From the NCBI GenBank assembly GCA_027922465.2, contig BQMF02000268.1:536106-600105 (forward strand): a DNA stretch of 64,000 nucleotides, given 5' to 3'. A program made the translations under genes and the position numbers. Below the pieces are notes generated by a model that searched no databases, had not been told where the DNA came from, and saw only the letters and a list, made by a program, of their open reading frames with translations. This stretch comes from Turritopsis dohrnii (Eukaryota; Cnidaria; Hydrozoa; Anthoathecata; Oceaniidae). Positions 1 through 27,444 of the stretch are shown here, one piece after another (the stretch's first letter is position 1; each line of letters begins with the position of its first letter).

Positions 1-283
1 GCTTTACTGACACAAAAAACATATCTATTTTCAAGTGCCAAAGTTCATTGATTCAGTACCATAAAAGTAACTAAAAGTCCCAGTTTTATGTAGACCTATT
101 TGATTAATATCCATTCCTTCATCAATTAAGTGATAAAATATCAAAGAAAACGTATTTTCAATGTATGTGATTGAAAACCTTCGAAAATTCAAAAGGCTGC
201 GTTCGTTCATTAGAATGTATATTGAGTTTTTAGTGGGGACTCGCATAGTCTAAATCGTAGGCTAAAAACTGCCGTTTCGGCCG

Positions 284-316
<33 letters not shown>

Positions 317-1003
317 GAGTCCAAGGGTGTTTTAATACGGTATTCGCTTTCGCTGCTACCGTAAAAAAATCATTAAAAATAATACTCATTAGCACTGGAA
401 ATCTATTTTTGTGAAGTTTATTAAATTTTTAGTTTAAACAGATCTTTAACTGGTAATTAACATCAGAAACTCATCTATAACGTAATAAGTTTTTCTTTTT
501 CAATGGGTTTTCCTTCGTTTTTTTTATGCTACATTTTATTGCAAAACCAGATGCACATGTGATCTCTAACACTTGATCTTTCACATTCCATAACAACACA
601 ATAACTTTTTCTTTTTTCAATGGTTTTTTTTCTTCGTTCTTTTCTTCATTTTTTTTTTGCTACATTTTATTACGCATCGTTATGAACGCACAGGATATAA
701 TCAAAGAGACTTTACTAATAAATATTTCGGCCATGCAGTCAAGGAAGTTAAGACTGAGAGATTCAAGCTATATTATTCTTGTTTTATCCACGTACGATAT
801 CGTAAGAATTCTCCTGGGAAGTGCATTTTTCGACGATCTGCCTGTTCCTTGTTTAAAAAATTTTTCTGCCCCTCAGGTCCAACCATGGTGGGCCTCTCGG
901 GTGTCGCTGTCCAAGCAAACAGGTAAACAACTGTTGTTAAACTCAATCTTAAAAGAAAAAATGGTAGCAGCTAAAAATCCTGAAATAAAGCCTGTGGAGG
1001 TAT
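1..1003. other. AT-rich intergenic DNA with an AGT microsatellite
   Basis: I see no supportable gene here. There is a perfect AGT trinucleotide run at 285-316 and several T-rich tracts (for example 641-660). Two overlapping open frames on the plus strand at 657-1005 have no recognisable domain and lie just upstream of a decayed Tigger transposase, so they may be remnants of its N-terminal part. Confidence 0.5.
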
Positions 1004-1450
1004 GATCTGAAGGATATCTACAACGCCTATTTTATCAAGTGCTCCCAAATATATCTTCCAACTTCAAAGGCAACTGTTGTATTGGTAGTAAGCATTGCAA
1101 GGTACGTCTTACTGGACTAGCAGCTGGCAATGCAATGGGAGAAAAACTCTCCTTACTTCTAATTGGAAAGTCTGCAAAGCCTTGTTGTTTCAAGGGAGTT
1201 AAAAATTTACTTGCTGCTACCGCTCCCCAAAAGAGCTGGATGAATGGAGATTTATTTACATAGTGGGTAAAAGAGAATGATTAAAGGTTTGCAGCTGAAG
1301 ACAGAAAAATTGCATTAATTGTGGATAATTGTCCTGCTCATTCCACTGTAGAAGGACTAAATGCTATCAAACTTATCATCTTGCCTCCAAATACAACTTT
1401 GAAAAGCCAACCAATGGATCAAGGGGTGATTAGAAGTTTGAAAGCTTAAT
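1004..1450 (+). pseudogene. Tigger/pogo DDE transposase remnant
   Basis: Conceptual translation gives the core of a DDE_1 (Tigger/pogo, Tc1-mariner superfamily) transposase. Visible are GSKHCKVRLTGL, a LLLIGKSAKPCCFKGVKN segment, a KSWMNGDLFT segment, then IALIVDNCPAHS (the second catalytic aspartate region) and LPPNTTLKSQPMDQGVI (the third catalytic region). It is broken: the region around 1015-1045, where the first catalytic Asp should lie (after DIYNA), is shifted out of frame. A TAG stop at 1261-1263 interrupts the frame between DLFT and WVKE, and a frame change follows. No terminal repeats were identified. This is a dead copy with no flanking partner genes. Confidence 0.8.
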
Positions 1451-1496
1451 TGTCATTCGCTCATTAAAGCGTTTTATAACAAGTATTGATGGCAAG

Positions 1497-1523
1497 TAAG
1501 TAAGTAAGTAAGAAAGTAAGTGG
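1497..1523. repeat. AAGT/GTAA microsatellite
   Basis: About six tandem copies of a tetranucleotide (AAGT), directly after the Tigger remnant. Confidence 0.7.
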
Positions 1524-2759
1524 CATTACACCAGAAACAGTGGTCATCAGTCTTTGATAACAAACTGTTTTACAAAGTAAAAATCAATTTCACTTTACAG
1601 AAAGATGCATAGTTTTGTTTAAAAATGTTGTTTTTCTTGCCCTTTTCATTTTCACTGCTCAAAACTTCCTTAATTCAGATATCCTTTCATGGACTTTTAA
1701 AATAAGAACGGAAAAATTATTTCAGAAGTTATCATTTTACTTTTGAAGAGGGTCCTATCTGAAAATACGAATTTAAAGCATTTTTGTTCGAAAGGGTTAC
1801 GAGATTTAAACAATTCAGGCAAAATTTTCTGATTTTTCCTCACCTTTCAATACAAGGAACTCTCGATATAATTGTGAATGAAGCTGGAAACTAAGATGCT
1901 TTTTAATTTCATTTAATAACGCGAAAATGAGCCTTGCTGGTACCACTTCCGTTTTCATATTCTTTCCTCAGGTGAACAACTGAATTCGTATAATGAAGGA
2001 AATTTCAAAATTACCTTTGCAACGGTGGTCATTCTCCCCAGCAACAGGGAATAATTGCTTAAAAAACCTTAGTTACCCTTCATTGTCAATTGAGCACGTT
2101 GAACATGCTTTAGTTCATATAAATAGTTGATATTTTTAAAGAGTATCGGCCCCTGGACCCCACTAAGGCTCTGCCCCAGACCCCCAGGTGTGATGTACAC
2201 ACATTTAGAGTTTTAAAAAGGCCTTCACCCTTATGTTGCTATTACTACCGACGCCCAAAATAATTTTCTGGATTAGCCCCTGAAATTAAAGTCCTTGAAC
2301 CATGTTCGTTAAAGCACACTTTCAGAAGTCTTTGTCTATTCGCGTTAATTTGTGACTGTTAATTTTTGACGTGTTAAATAGTCTGCCTGTTAATTTCGTA
2401 GGTATACATCAACATTCCGCTTTTGTGAGTTCTATAACTTTTGGTGAAAAATTCTACAAGATGAATTTCTAGATAGTTATTTGATTCCAACACACTGACT
2501 GTCAGAGGTATTATTAAAAGAATTTTCATCCCAAACATTGACATTCAGTATTTCCACCAATATCAAAACACGTCAGACAATACTTATAGTGGGCAAAAAG
2601 ATAAGGATAACATACCATGCTCATTATCTGACACATCTGCATTACTCAAGGAACACCAATATACTAAAAAGGAGTTACAGTTGGCGCCAGAATTAGTCAG
2701 GCTTTACATATGGTAGTTTTTCAAAGAAACTGTGGAAAATTAGCAGTATTCCTTTTGGC
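1524..2759. other. intergenic, no gene recognised
   Basis: AT-rich sequence without a recognisable coding exon or repeat family. Further 3' exons of the minus-strand death-domain gene could lie here (see the GTAAGT donor noted in that entry), but I could not identify one. Confidence 0.4.
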
Positions 2760-3729
2760 TCAAACATTTTGGACATTTTGGACAACAAGGTACTTACATT
2801 CATTTTCTATTTGGGCAACCAGATTCCGTTTATCGATAAATAGCAATAATTTTCGTAAGTGCAACCACGTTGCCTTATGACAAGGTGTACATCTTTCCCA
2901 TTCCTCTAATATTTTACGAAGTCTTTCTTCAACACTATTTGGAAAGTTGATAGAAATAGTTTCAAGTTCAAAAAAGTCCAATAAAAAGTGACCAATGAGT
3001 TTCCATTCACTTGCTGCAGATTCAGAAATCTTCTGAAAGATTTCCATTCGAGTTTTTCTGTCTTGAAGATCTAAAATTTTAACATCAATTTATTATTCAG
3101 CACAACTTTCTGTCAAAACAAATATGAAAAAAGAAATGTGACACACCAACCTATACTAATATCATACGGAGAATTCCGAATTTCGGCTTCCTCTATCTTT
3201 CGGATATTGAATGACTTTAATTCATTATTAATCTTCTCCATCAAATTTTTCCTTTCACCGGGTCGAGCATTGGACAACATCTTCATAATACAATGCAGTA
3301 CAGGTCGATCATCTTTGGCCTTCATAGTCGCAAATATCCGATCAACTTCGATCCGACCATTGTAGATCTTTTGACAGAATCTCTTCCCCTTTGCTACATC
3401 ACCACAGAAATGTTTGTCCACAAGATAGGCGAACATACAATGATCTAAAGGTGTATATATAACAACAAGTAAAAATTCTTTCCAAATCAAGTGACTTCTA
3501 GTTTGGAAATGCAAGGATAAATTATCATGTTCAAGAAATGTATCTGGTCAAATACACTGTCAAACAAACAAACAAATCATATTATAGAAATCACAGCAAG
3601 TGTGACACATGCGCTTGATCTTCACTATAATGTAACATCTCCTTTGTTCACATATAGGCAACCAAAAAATTACATACCTCTCAGTTCTATCTCTTCACTG
3701 AATGGAGCTCCACTCTTACTTGTCTCCAT
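2760..3729 (-). CDS. death-domain protein, three visible exons
   Basis: Reading the minus strand, three exons join in phase: 3729-3678 (starts METSKSGAPFSEEIELR), 3444-3151 and 3070-2760. Acceptors CTTTAG and TTTTAG and donors GTATGT and GTTGGT flank them. The product would be about 218 residues. The last exon has the helix pattern of a Death domain (residues about 128-205: SEWKLIGHFLLDFFELETI, then EERLRKILEEWERC, then ATWLHLRKLLLF). The middle exon is alpha-helical (DHCMFAYLVDKHFCGDVAKG, later LHCIMKMLSNARPGERKNL) and may be a second death-fold or adaptor region, but I do not recognise it. Death domains assemble apoptosis and NF-kB signalling complexes in the cytosol. A strong GTAAGT donor inside the last exon (about 2797) suggests that longer isoforms may continue to the left, in which case the stop at 2760 is intronic. 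Gene identity is unknown; the exon structure is inferred from splice signals only. Confidence 0.6.
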
Positions 3730-4627
3730 CGTAGAAACACTGAATAGAAATCACTAGATCAGATTAGTTTTTGCTATTTGGTGGTCTCCAATATAATAGT
3801 TATATGATTATCAGAATAAATTATTGACTTGACTTGACTCACCGTTTATGGGAAGGACATAAGTTTTGCTTTTGTTTCAAGCAATTCAATTTAACACTAG
3901 ATTTCACCTTTAGATTCGGTGAAAATTTAGTGCCTTTTCCAATCAATAACTTACAAAGACTCACATTGACTCAGTGATAACAGCTGCAATTGGAAATATC
4001 TTCTACACTTACCCACAATGGTTTTCTTCGCCACTTACACAATAAGTAGGTTCCAAACTGCAGTAAGCAAAAGTAAAAACATGGCAGTTACTCAAAGAAG
4101 ATTTCAGCCTGTTTTGGCAAAATGCTCCTTAAAAAAGGCAAACTAATAAAAAAAATTATAAGAGAACACAACAAAATCAATAAAAAACAAAAACAAAGTT
4201 GAATAATTAAATACAATTAAGATCAAAATTAGCAGGGTTCCCACTCTTTTTTTGATCTCAAAATTGAGGAGATTTGAGGAAATTTGAGGTGAATCTTTTC
4301 GTTTTTTGAGGAGAAATGAAACAAAAATTGAGGAGATTTGAGGAGATTTCCCAATTTGATGTCTTTAAATTCATGGTACGCGATGCTTTCATTGTGACAG
4401 TTTACTCGCAAATGAGGAGCAGAAGGCCAACCCGTCAAATGTGAACAATTATTCTCATTCAGTCTAATTAACTTAAGTGAGACAGGAGACACCTGATCAT
4501 CCTTAAACAATATGAAAATCAGTCTAAATTGATATGTTTGAAATATTAATGCAAATAAAAATGAAACATGAAACACAATACTTTCTTCATAAGAAAAACT
4601 TTTGCAAAACAAATGAAAGTGAGAATA

Positions 4628-5186
4628 CAGTCGACTCTCTCTAATTCGAACCTCCATAAAATTCACCGTCAAATTTCCTTAAGAAACTCTCATAAATGAA
4701 CCTCCATAATTCAACACTTTCTAATTTGATCTAGCTTTTAGATCTCTATTGAGAAATTTTCTCTCTAATTCGATTTCTTGAGTGTAAAAAATCCCTTACT
4801 ACGGTTTCGAACCATAATTCATATTTCGAATTTTCATTCATTCGAATGTTTTAAAATTGAATTTTGAAAGCAAATTTTGTAAACACAAGACATTATAACG
4901 CAAGAAAACAGCAGCTATACCAAAAAAAACAAGTACACAAAGAAGCAAGTTTAGAGTTAAAATACAAAGCCTTGCTGGAACTTGACAAGGGAAAAACTAA
5001 CAAAGAAGTTTCATTGTTGTTTGAAATTCCACAAAACACTGTGTCCACTTGGGAAAAAAACATATCTAAAACTGTTGAGGCTTTTCAAAAAGGAAGTCTT
5101 CTACCAAAAGAGTTCAAGCAGACAAGAACAAACAATTTAATAAAGCTGTTCTGAGCCTTGGAAAATTGAATTGAGAGAGTCGACTG
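4628..5186 (+). mobile_element. non-autonomous Tigger/pogo element with TA target duplication
   Basis: Terminal inverted repeats CAGTCGACTCTCTC (left) and GAGAGAGTCGACTG (right) are flanked by TA dinucleotides at 4626-4627 and 5187-5188, as expected for Tc1/mariner-superfamily insertion. The 559 bp element retains an N-terminal DNA-binding reading frame but has no DDE catalytic region, so it must be mobilised in trans. Confidence 0.85.
4864..5154 (+). CDS. HTH (CENP-B N-terminal/psq type) protein inside the Tigger element
   Basis: A 96-residue frame beginning MKANFVNTRHYNARKQ. Residues about 30-70 (LELKYKALLELDKGKTNKEV, then SLLFEIPQNTVSTWEKN) match the psq/CENP-B N-terminal helix-turn-helix that Tigger transposases use to bind their ends. 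The usual Tigger transposase is about 450-600 residues; here the second HTH and the DDE domain are absent. The frame fills much of a 559 bp element and is open from Met to stop (TGA at 5152-5154). It could be a still-expressed binding-only protein or just a recently truncated copy. Confidence 0.6.
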   Translation: MKANFVNTRHYNARKQQLYQKKQVHKEASLELKYKALLELDKGKTNKEVSLLFEIPQNTVSTWEKNISKTVEAFQKGSLLPKEFKQTRTNNLIKLF

Positions 5187-5189
5187 TAT

Positions 5190-5899
5190 TACCAAGAAAA
5201 TGGGAAGTAAGAAAGTATTTCAGGGCCAAACAAACTCAGTTAAGCCAATTGTCTACCACTGGGCAAAACTCACAAACCAAAAAAATAGTAAGATGTCTAT
5301 CACAGGATTATTATTAGAATGTGTACATACATTATGACATGAAGTAAGGTCCTAAACTGTTATTGATCCATATAAACAAAACAATAGTAAACAAAGAACT
5401 TAGTGATAAATAGTCCGATAAACTACAGATATTTCAGTTTTCAATTAAAAAGAAACATTTTCACAAATTTTTTTTGAGGAGATTTCAGGAGAAATCGACA
5501 AAAATAAGATTTTTTTGAGGAGATTTGAGGAGAAAAATCAAAAATGAGGAGTTTTGAGGATTTTTGAGGATGCGTGATTAGGCATGACAGTTCGATAATA
5601 GTTTAATTGATCAAACATTTATTATCACACAATGGAATAAAGTGCTTGTTCCATTTGTATGAGAACAAGATTCGTAAAATTGCGACTATATTCCCCTAAC
5701 TTGCGAAAATTCTGTCAATTATTGTATGCATTGATAACCATAAAAAAATGTATAACTCATTAACCTGAATCTCGGATAAAAATGTCCTTAATAAACTGTG
5801 TGGAATTGAATCTTACCAGGAAAGAACTTATTTTGAACTTATTCTGAAATGAAGATGTTCATCATGGTAAAAAACGATAAGGTTTCTCTTGGATTCATC
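5190..5899. other. intergenic, repeat-rich, no gene
   Basis: Holds the right-hand TTGAGGAGATTT repeat cluster (5476-5570) and AT-rich unique sequence. No coding signal was seen. Confidence 0.5.
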
Positions 5900-5902
5900 T
5901 AA

Positions 5903-6478
5903 GAGTGCGTTTACATGAGACCCGTACTGAACTCAAACCGGTTTGAGATTTCAACCGGTTTGAAATCGACATTCTGTTTACATGAGAAATTTCGATACGG
6001 TCTTGGCGAGTGTTTGCGAGTAACAATCGAAACAATAGATTTTACTAGTTTCTAGTTCTCTCTACGAGCGCATTTACATGAGAGCCGTACTGAAATCACA
6101 CATGTTTGAGATTTCAGTACGGGTAGAAATATTTTCTGTGCATAAATGGAATAAATTTAGCACATTCTGTATTTTTGTTTCATAGGTGTCAGCAAAATTT
6201 AATTAATATGCGCATGCTTGTTAACACATTTTATGATAAAACAATGAAATGTGAAAACTTTCACACCTTTCCAAGCCGTATCGAAATTTCAAACCTATTT
6301 GAGAAATAGGTTTGAAATCATCACGGGTTAAATTTCAGTACGGCCGTTATCATGTAAACACCGCTGAAGGTTTGACCAGGAACCGTACTGAAATAAAAAC
6401 CCGTATTGAAACTCGATACGGGAGGATTGAAAATTCAACCCGTACTGAGTTCAGTACGGCCTTCATGTAAACGCACTC
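5903..6478. mobile_element. Harbinger-like (PIF) MITE, TAA target duplication
   Basis: Long terminal inverted repeats: GAGTGCGTTTACATGAGACC at the left and GGCCTTCATGTAAACGCACTC at the right, continuing into CGTACTGAACTC/GAGTTCAGTACG. TAA flanks both ends (5900-5902 and 6479-6481), the TWA target duplication typical of PIF/Harbinger elements. Internal sub-repeats (TTTACATGAGA near 5911, 5979 and 6073; CGTACTGAAAT) reiterate the ends. No reading frame is inside. Confidence 0.8.
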
Positions 6479-6899
6479 TAAGATTTACTGGTAATGCTTA
6501 AAACATGTTGCTTATAAAAAAAAGCGTGTACTCGTAAATACAAAAGATACGAATTCGATTACCTGTTCTCTTTCTTTCGAAAGAACGATCTATAAAACGC
6601 TGATTATTACTGATTTCTCTACTCACGTAAACAAACACGTACAACGACGATGGCTTCTAAACGACTGAACTCGCAGTCAGGAAAAAATCAAATTTCATAT
6701 CCACCCTTGCATGCAAATTTGACATAATTCAATTTCCGCGCTTATAGCGTAGGAAATTGTTTGGCTTTTACACCACATTCTATATCATCTATGTATCTAT
6801 CTCTGTCACAGTTTTTCGTCGTTTTCGGAAAATCCGTTCGGATTTCGGATTGTTTGTTTCTTCAGAATAGTTAATGACTGACCTATGCTAGGAACTTAG

Positions 6900-7235
6900 G
6901 ACAGGTTTGACTAAAATTGGACAATTTGGGCCAAATAATTTGGACCAAATTTCGGAAGTTCTTCAAATTTCATGAAATTTTGCATGGATTACATTTGAAA
7001 GGTGCTGATTTCAAATTTGACAGTCATTTTGTCAGAATTGACTAAAATTTGACAATTTGGGCCAAATTTGGACCAAACTTCGAAAGTTCTTCAAATTTCA
7101 TGAAATTTTGCATGGATTACATTTGAAAGGGGTGCTGATTTCGAATTTGACAGTCATTTTGTCAGATTTGATTAAATTGGACGATTTTGGGCCAAATTTG
7201 GACCGAATTTCGAAAAATCTTCAATTTTCATGAAT
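6900..7235. repeat. tandem repeat, about 128 bp x 2.6
   Basis: Two complete and one partial copy of a unit containing TTGACTAAAATTGGACAATT, GGGCCAAATTTGGACCAAA, TTCTTCAAATTTCATGAAAT and TTGCATGGATTACATTTGAA. Copies start near 6908, 7036 and 7165, with moderate divergence and small indels. Confidence 0.75.
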
Positions 7236-7593
7236 AAACATCATGCACAAGATATTGGTAAACTTTTTTTCTGGCCCCGAAACATCATAGTGAATTGCAA
7301 AGTGTCAAGATTAAGTTAAATACATTGAAGAAGGGAGTAATTTGATGAATTCCAGACTGTATCAAATTATTAGTCAGTGTACAAGTCATTCAGATATCTT
7401 GAAAATTAGCCTAAAGCAATTTTCTCAAGGGCTGATACGGAAATTGTTCAAGCCTAATGGCTTCTAGTTATATATTTGAAAAAATCATTGGTTTAGCAGA
7501 CAATATGCTTTTGTTTCAATGACATCGAAGACAATTATATCACGTGGTTCATGTTTATCCAGCATCAAAATCTCGTGATTCCATGTTTACATC

Positions 7594-7840
7594 AAAACAT
7601 CAACAGCATCAAGAATCGAAACTTCAAGAATTCTTTTGCTATTGCAGTCGTCAACCTCGTTCCCAGGGCTTCTTGCCTTTTTGATGCCGTCGTCCGTATA
7701 TCAAAAAGGCAAGAAGCCCTGGGAACGAGGTTGACGTAGTCATATGATGACCAATATTTTGGAGAAACGAAACTTAGAAACATCAAAACATCAACAACAT
7801 CAAGAATCGAAACTTAAAGAATTCTTTTGCTATATTTACA
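7594..7840. repeat. direct repeat flanking a hairpin insertion
   Basis: The sequence around CATCAAGAATCGAAACTT and AATTCTTTTGCTAT occurs at about 7594-7643 and again at about 7785-7833, separated by the hairpin element at 7649-7736. Flanking TAGTCATA motifs are also repeated. This is a short tandem duplication interrupted by the hairpin. Confidence 0.65.
7649..7736. mobile_element. short hairpin element (AACCTCGTTCCCAGGGC family)
   Basis: Near-perfect inverted repeat: the left arm 7649-7685 (TCAACCTCGTTCCCAGGG, then CTTCTTGCCTTTTTGAT) pairs with the right arm 7700-7736. The loop is about 14 bp (GCCGTCGTCCGT). A related shorter hairpin lies at 27375-27434 and half-elements sit at about 49424-49466 and 52243-52285, so this is a dispersed family. 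Confidence 0.8.
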
Positions 7841-9414
7841 CATGTAGTCATACTATATGACACCATGATTTTTTGTGGAGAGAAACGAAACTTCGACTTT
7901 TAGACCGTAGGCTTTGTTCACACGTGGACTTTTCATCACTTTTTATTTATGTTTTGTTTACAAACAATTTTAGTTTGGCGACAGGTCAAAAATCACGGGA
8001 ATATGGGTTTTATCAGTAAAATCAAACCTGTTCTTAATTTTGGAACCTTTTCTACAACCTACAACCCAGGCCTTCTCGATGTGCATATATTGCTCGTTGT
8101 CATCATAAAAGGAGAAGGAAATGTGTTACATTGAAAAGAAGAACCTTATCATTTCTCTAAATGAAATAAAATGTTAAATATGAAGCATTATAATAGTGCA
8201 GTTTTTGCCGTCAGTGTTTCTTTCACGTTCGTGTATTTGTGATCATATAGAAGCTTAAAAATACAACAAGCTTTATTCGAATAGATGTTATAAGTCCTTC
8301 TCTTTATATGCGTCAATAGTTTAATGCTCTCAAATATTTCTTTTGATACGATGTATTGTCAATCTCCTCTGTGACGTTGACATGTAACTCTATTATGAGA
8401 TTTCGAGTTGTTAACATTGTGTAGCAACCCAAATAAGTAAACAAATCTTTTCATTGTTATTACATTCTCTAAACAGCAGATGATTTTCGGAAGTTTATAT
8501 CTGATCAATTACATGTTAATACCCTGTGTACACACTGAAAAAGTTCAGTTTAGTTCCCACCAGACCAAAATCAACAGAAAAGTGTGAAAAGAGCATTAAA
8601 ATTACCTACCAAGATGCTAATCGGTAGGAAATGATCATTAATTTTGTATTATGTTGAAACATTCCAGAACAGCACATATGCATAAACAATACACTACTTG
8701 TGGCTGTATATGATCTCATATGATGGAGGCGGGCAGCAGCCTCGCCGGGCTGAAAGCTCGGTAAAAATAAGTGAAGTCGGCAAAGTGCGCTGGCTCGCTT
8801 GTCATATGAACAGACTAGTCACCATTGTTACACAGAATGAAATAGGGAAATTGTCGTGAAATCAACTCATCCAAAAAGGGAGCCATTCCGAATCTGTGAG
8901 TCATATTTGATGAATGAAATGAAATCTTTCTTCAAGTTCAAATGTGCGATCCAACACCACGTGAATACTCTTCCCAGAGCCTAGCACACATGCTGTTGAC
9001 ATGCTGTTGACATGCCGCCGACACAAGCCTTGATATTATCTGAGCATATGAACCTATTGCATTTTAGGACCTTTAATTGTTCAATATGGCCCATACCTTA
9101 TTTGGGTGTGGTTCACGCACAATTAATTTTAATCGCATTCGCGACATTTCCTTTCATTCAAAAATCCTACATTTGCGCTTGACATTTTGACATAATTTTA
9201 ACAGTATCACATGCAATTTTAAGTTGCGCTCTCCATATCCATTAAAATAAAATGGAAAGACTGATTCCTTGCATGGATGGAAAAGACTCAGTTAAGCCAT
9301 GGTTAATCCTTGGTGGCCACAACACTTTTTGTCATCAAATTTTCCGTAAACAAAAAAAATATTTCCTTTCACTGCGATTTTGATTGACGTACCATTCGTG
9401 AGGATGATTTGAAA
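7840..9414. other. region upstream of METAP1
   Basis: No coding exon recognised. A short GC-richer stretch at about 8722-8800 (GGAGGCGGGCAGCAGCCTCG) and the 600 bp before the METAP1 start codon are the likely promoter area, but I see no decisive core promoter motif. Confidence 0.35.
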
Positions 9415-26364
<16,950 letters not shown>

Positions 26365-27364
26365 TGAATCGCCCATCTAGCTATATTCACATAATTGTTA
26401 TCGGCCGCCGTTACTTCTGTACGATAGACACAAATATAAAACAATCAGTTGTCATGGTGAAGGCTGATTGATAGAGAGGCGTTTTTTTTTTGCTCACAGA
26501 ATATCTTTTTTCTTCATCGTGAAAAGAAAAACTAAAACAACGAAACTGTATTTTCTGTATGTGGAGCTGATTGAGAACATCTCTTTATTTGGGCCAAAAG
26601 TTCCCCTGTTAATCGTTCCTGTGGGCGGAATGCCAGTGACAAAGAAGGGCGCGAGAAGTTGGGCGTGGACATGTGACAGGCAGTGGCGGATATGCATGTA
26701 TACGCCTATGTAAGAAAATGTTAAAATTGTACCAAGTGTCTTCCAATAACAGTTTTTAGCTTAAAATACGACAATGAACTGATCTTCGTCCACTATTCTT
26801 GTTCTTTACTTCCATTCTTTTCACTGTCAGTCAAGAAAAAAAATTGGAAAAGAATCGGTCTGAATTACAAAGAATTTACTATACAAAACCTTTCTCTCTT
26901 TAAGAATTTTTTTGTAGTTTGACCAGACGACGTGACATGCTATACACATGGACTGTGTGGTTATAAGTTAAGCTTAGTGAGTGTGGCCAATGTTTACAAT
27001 GAGAGCGTAGGAGTGTGTTAAGCTAACAAGATGCGATCATGCTATTGTTATGGTTAAAAGTCTGTTATTTGCGTTTGAAAGAACGAGGCAATAACAACAG
27101 TTTTGCTCGTTTATTACAGACGTAAATAACAAAGTTTTGACCACAAACTTAAATGATCGGATCTTGTTAGATTAACTGTATGGTAGCGTGAACTGAAGGC
27201 TTTGTCTCGTTCACTCCTCAAATGTTTACTTGAATCTAGCCATGAAAGTTTGGGTAAATGAGCCTATGACCATGGTAGAATCGTTTGTTCAAACACTATG
27301 ACAACACTAACACCATACCTTATCATAGAGAATTAACATGTATTCTCAAAATTGGCGTTAATAT
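26365..27364. other. METAP1 3' flank
   Basis: METAP1 3' UTR follows the stop at 26362-26364; AATATAAAA near 26432 could serve as a variant poly(A) signal. The rest is AT-rich intergenic DNA with no exon recognised. Confidence 0.4.
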
Positions 27365-27374
27365 ATACGCTAAC

Positions 27375-27434
27375 AACCTCGTACCCAGGGTTTCTTGCCT
27401 TTTCGATAGGCAAGAAACCCTGGATACGAGGTTG
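27375..27434. mobile_element. short hairpin element with 10 bp target duplication
   Basis: A 60 bp inverted repeat (AACCTCGTACCCAGGGTTTC paired with AACCCTGGATACGAGGTT, loop TTTTCGATA) is flanked on both sides by ATACGCTAAC (27365-27374 and 27435-27444). It belongs to the same family as the hairpin at 7649-7736. The flanking duplication shows it inserted as a mobile unit. Confidence 0.8.
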
Positions 27435-27444
27435 ATACGCTAAC

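Larger units (their letters stand above)
4233..5576. repeat. TTGAGGAGATTTGAGG-motif repeat split by a Tigger element
   Basis: Multiple imperfect copies of TTGAGGAGATTT(GAGG) cluster at 4261-4350 and again at 5476-5570, on both sides of the Tigger MITE at 4628-5186. The left cluster opens with GCAGGGTTCCCACTC. The simplest reading is that one repetitive element was split by the later Tigger insertion. I found no clear terminal inverted repeats for the host element. Confidence 0.5.

Noticed and set aside
7551..7786. Opposing frames containing NLVPRASCLFD over the hairpin
   Set aside because: They are translations of the inverted repeat itself on both strands; no gene.
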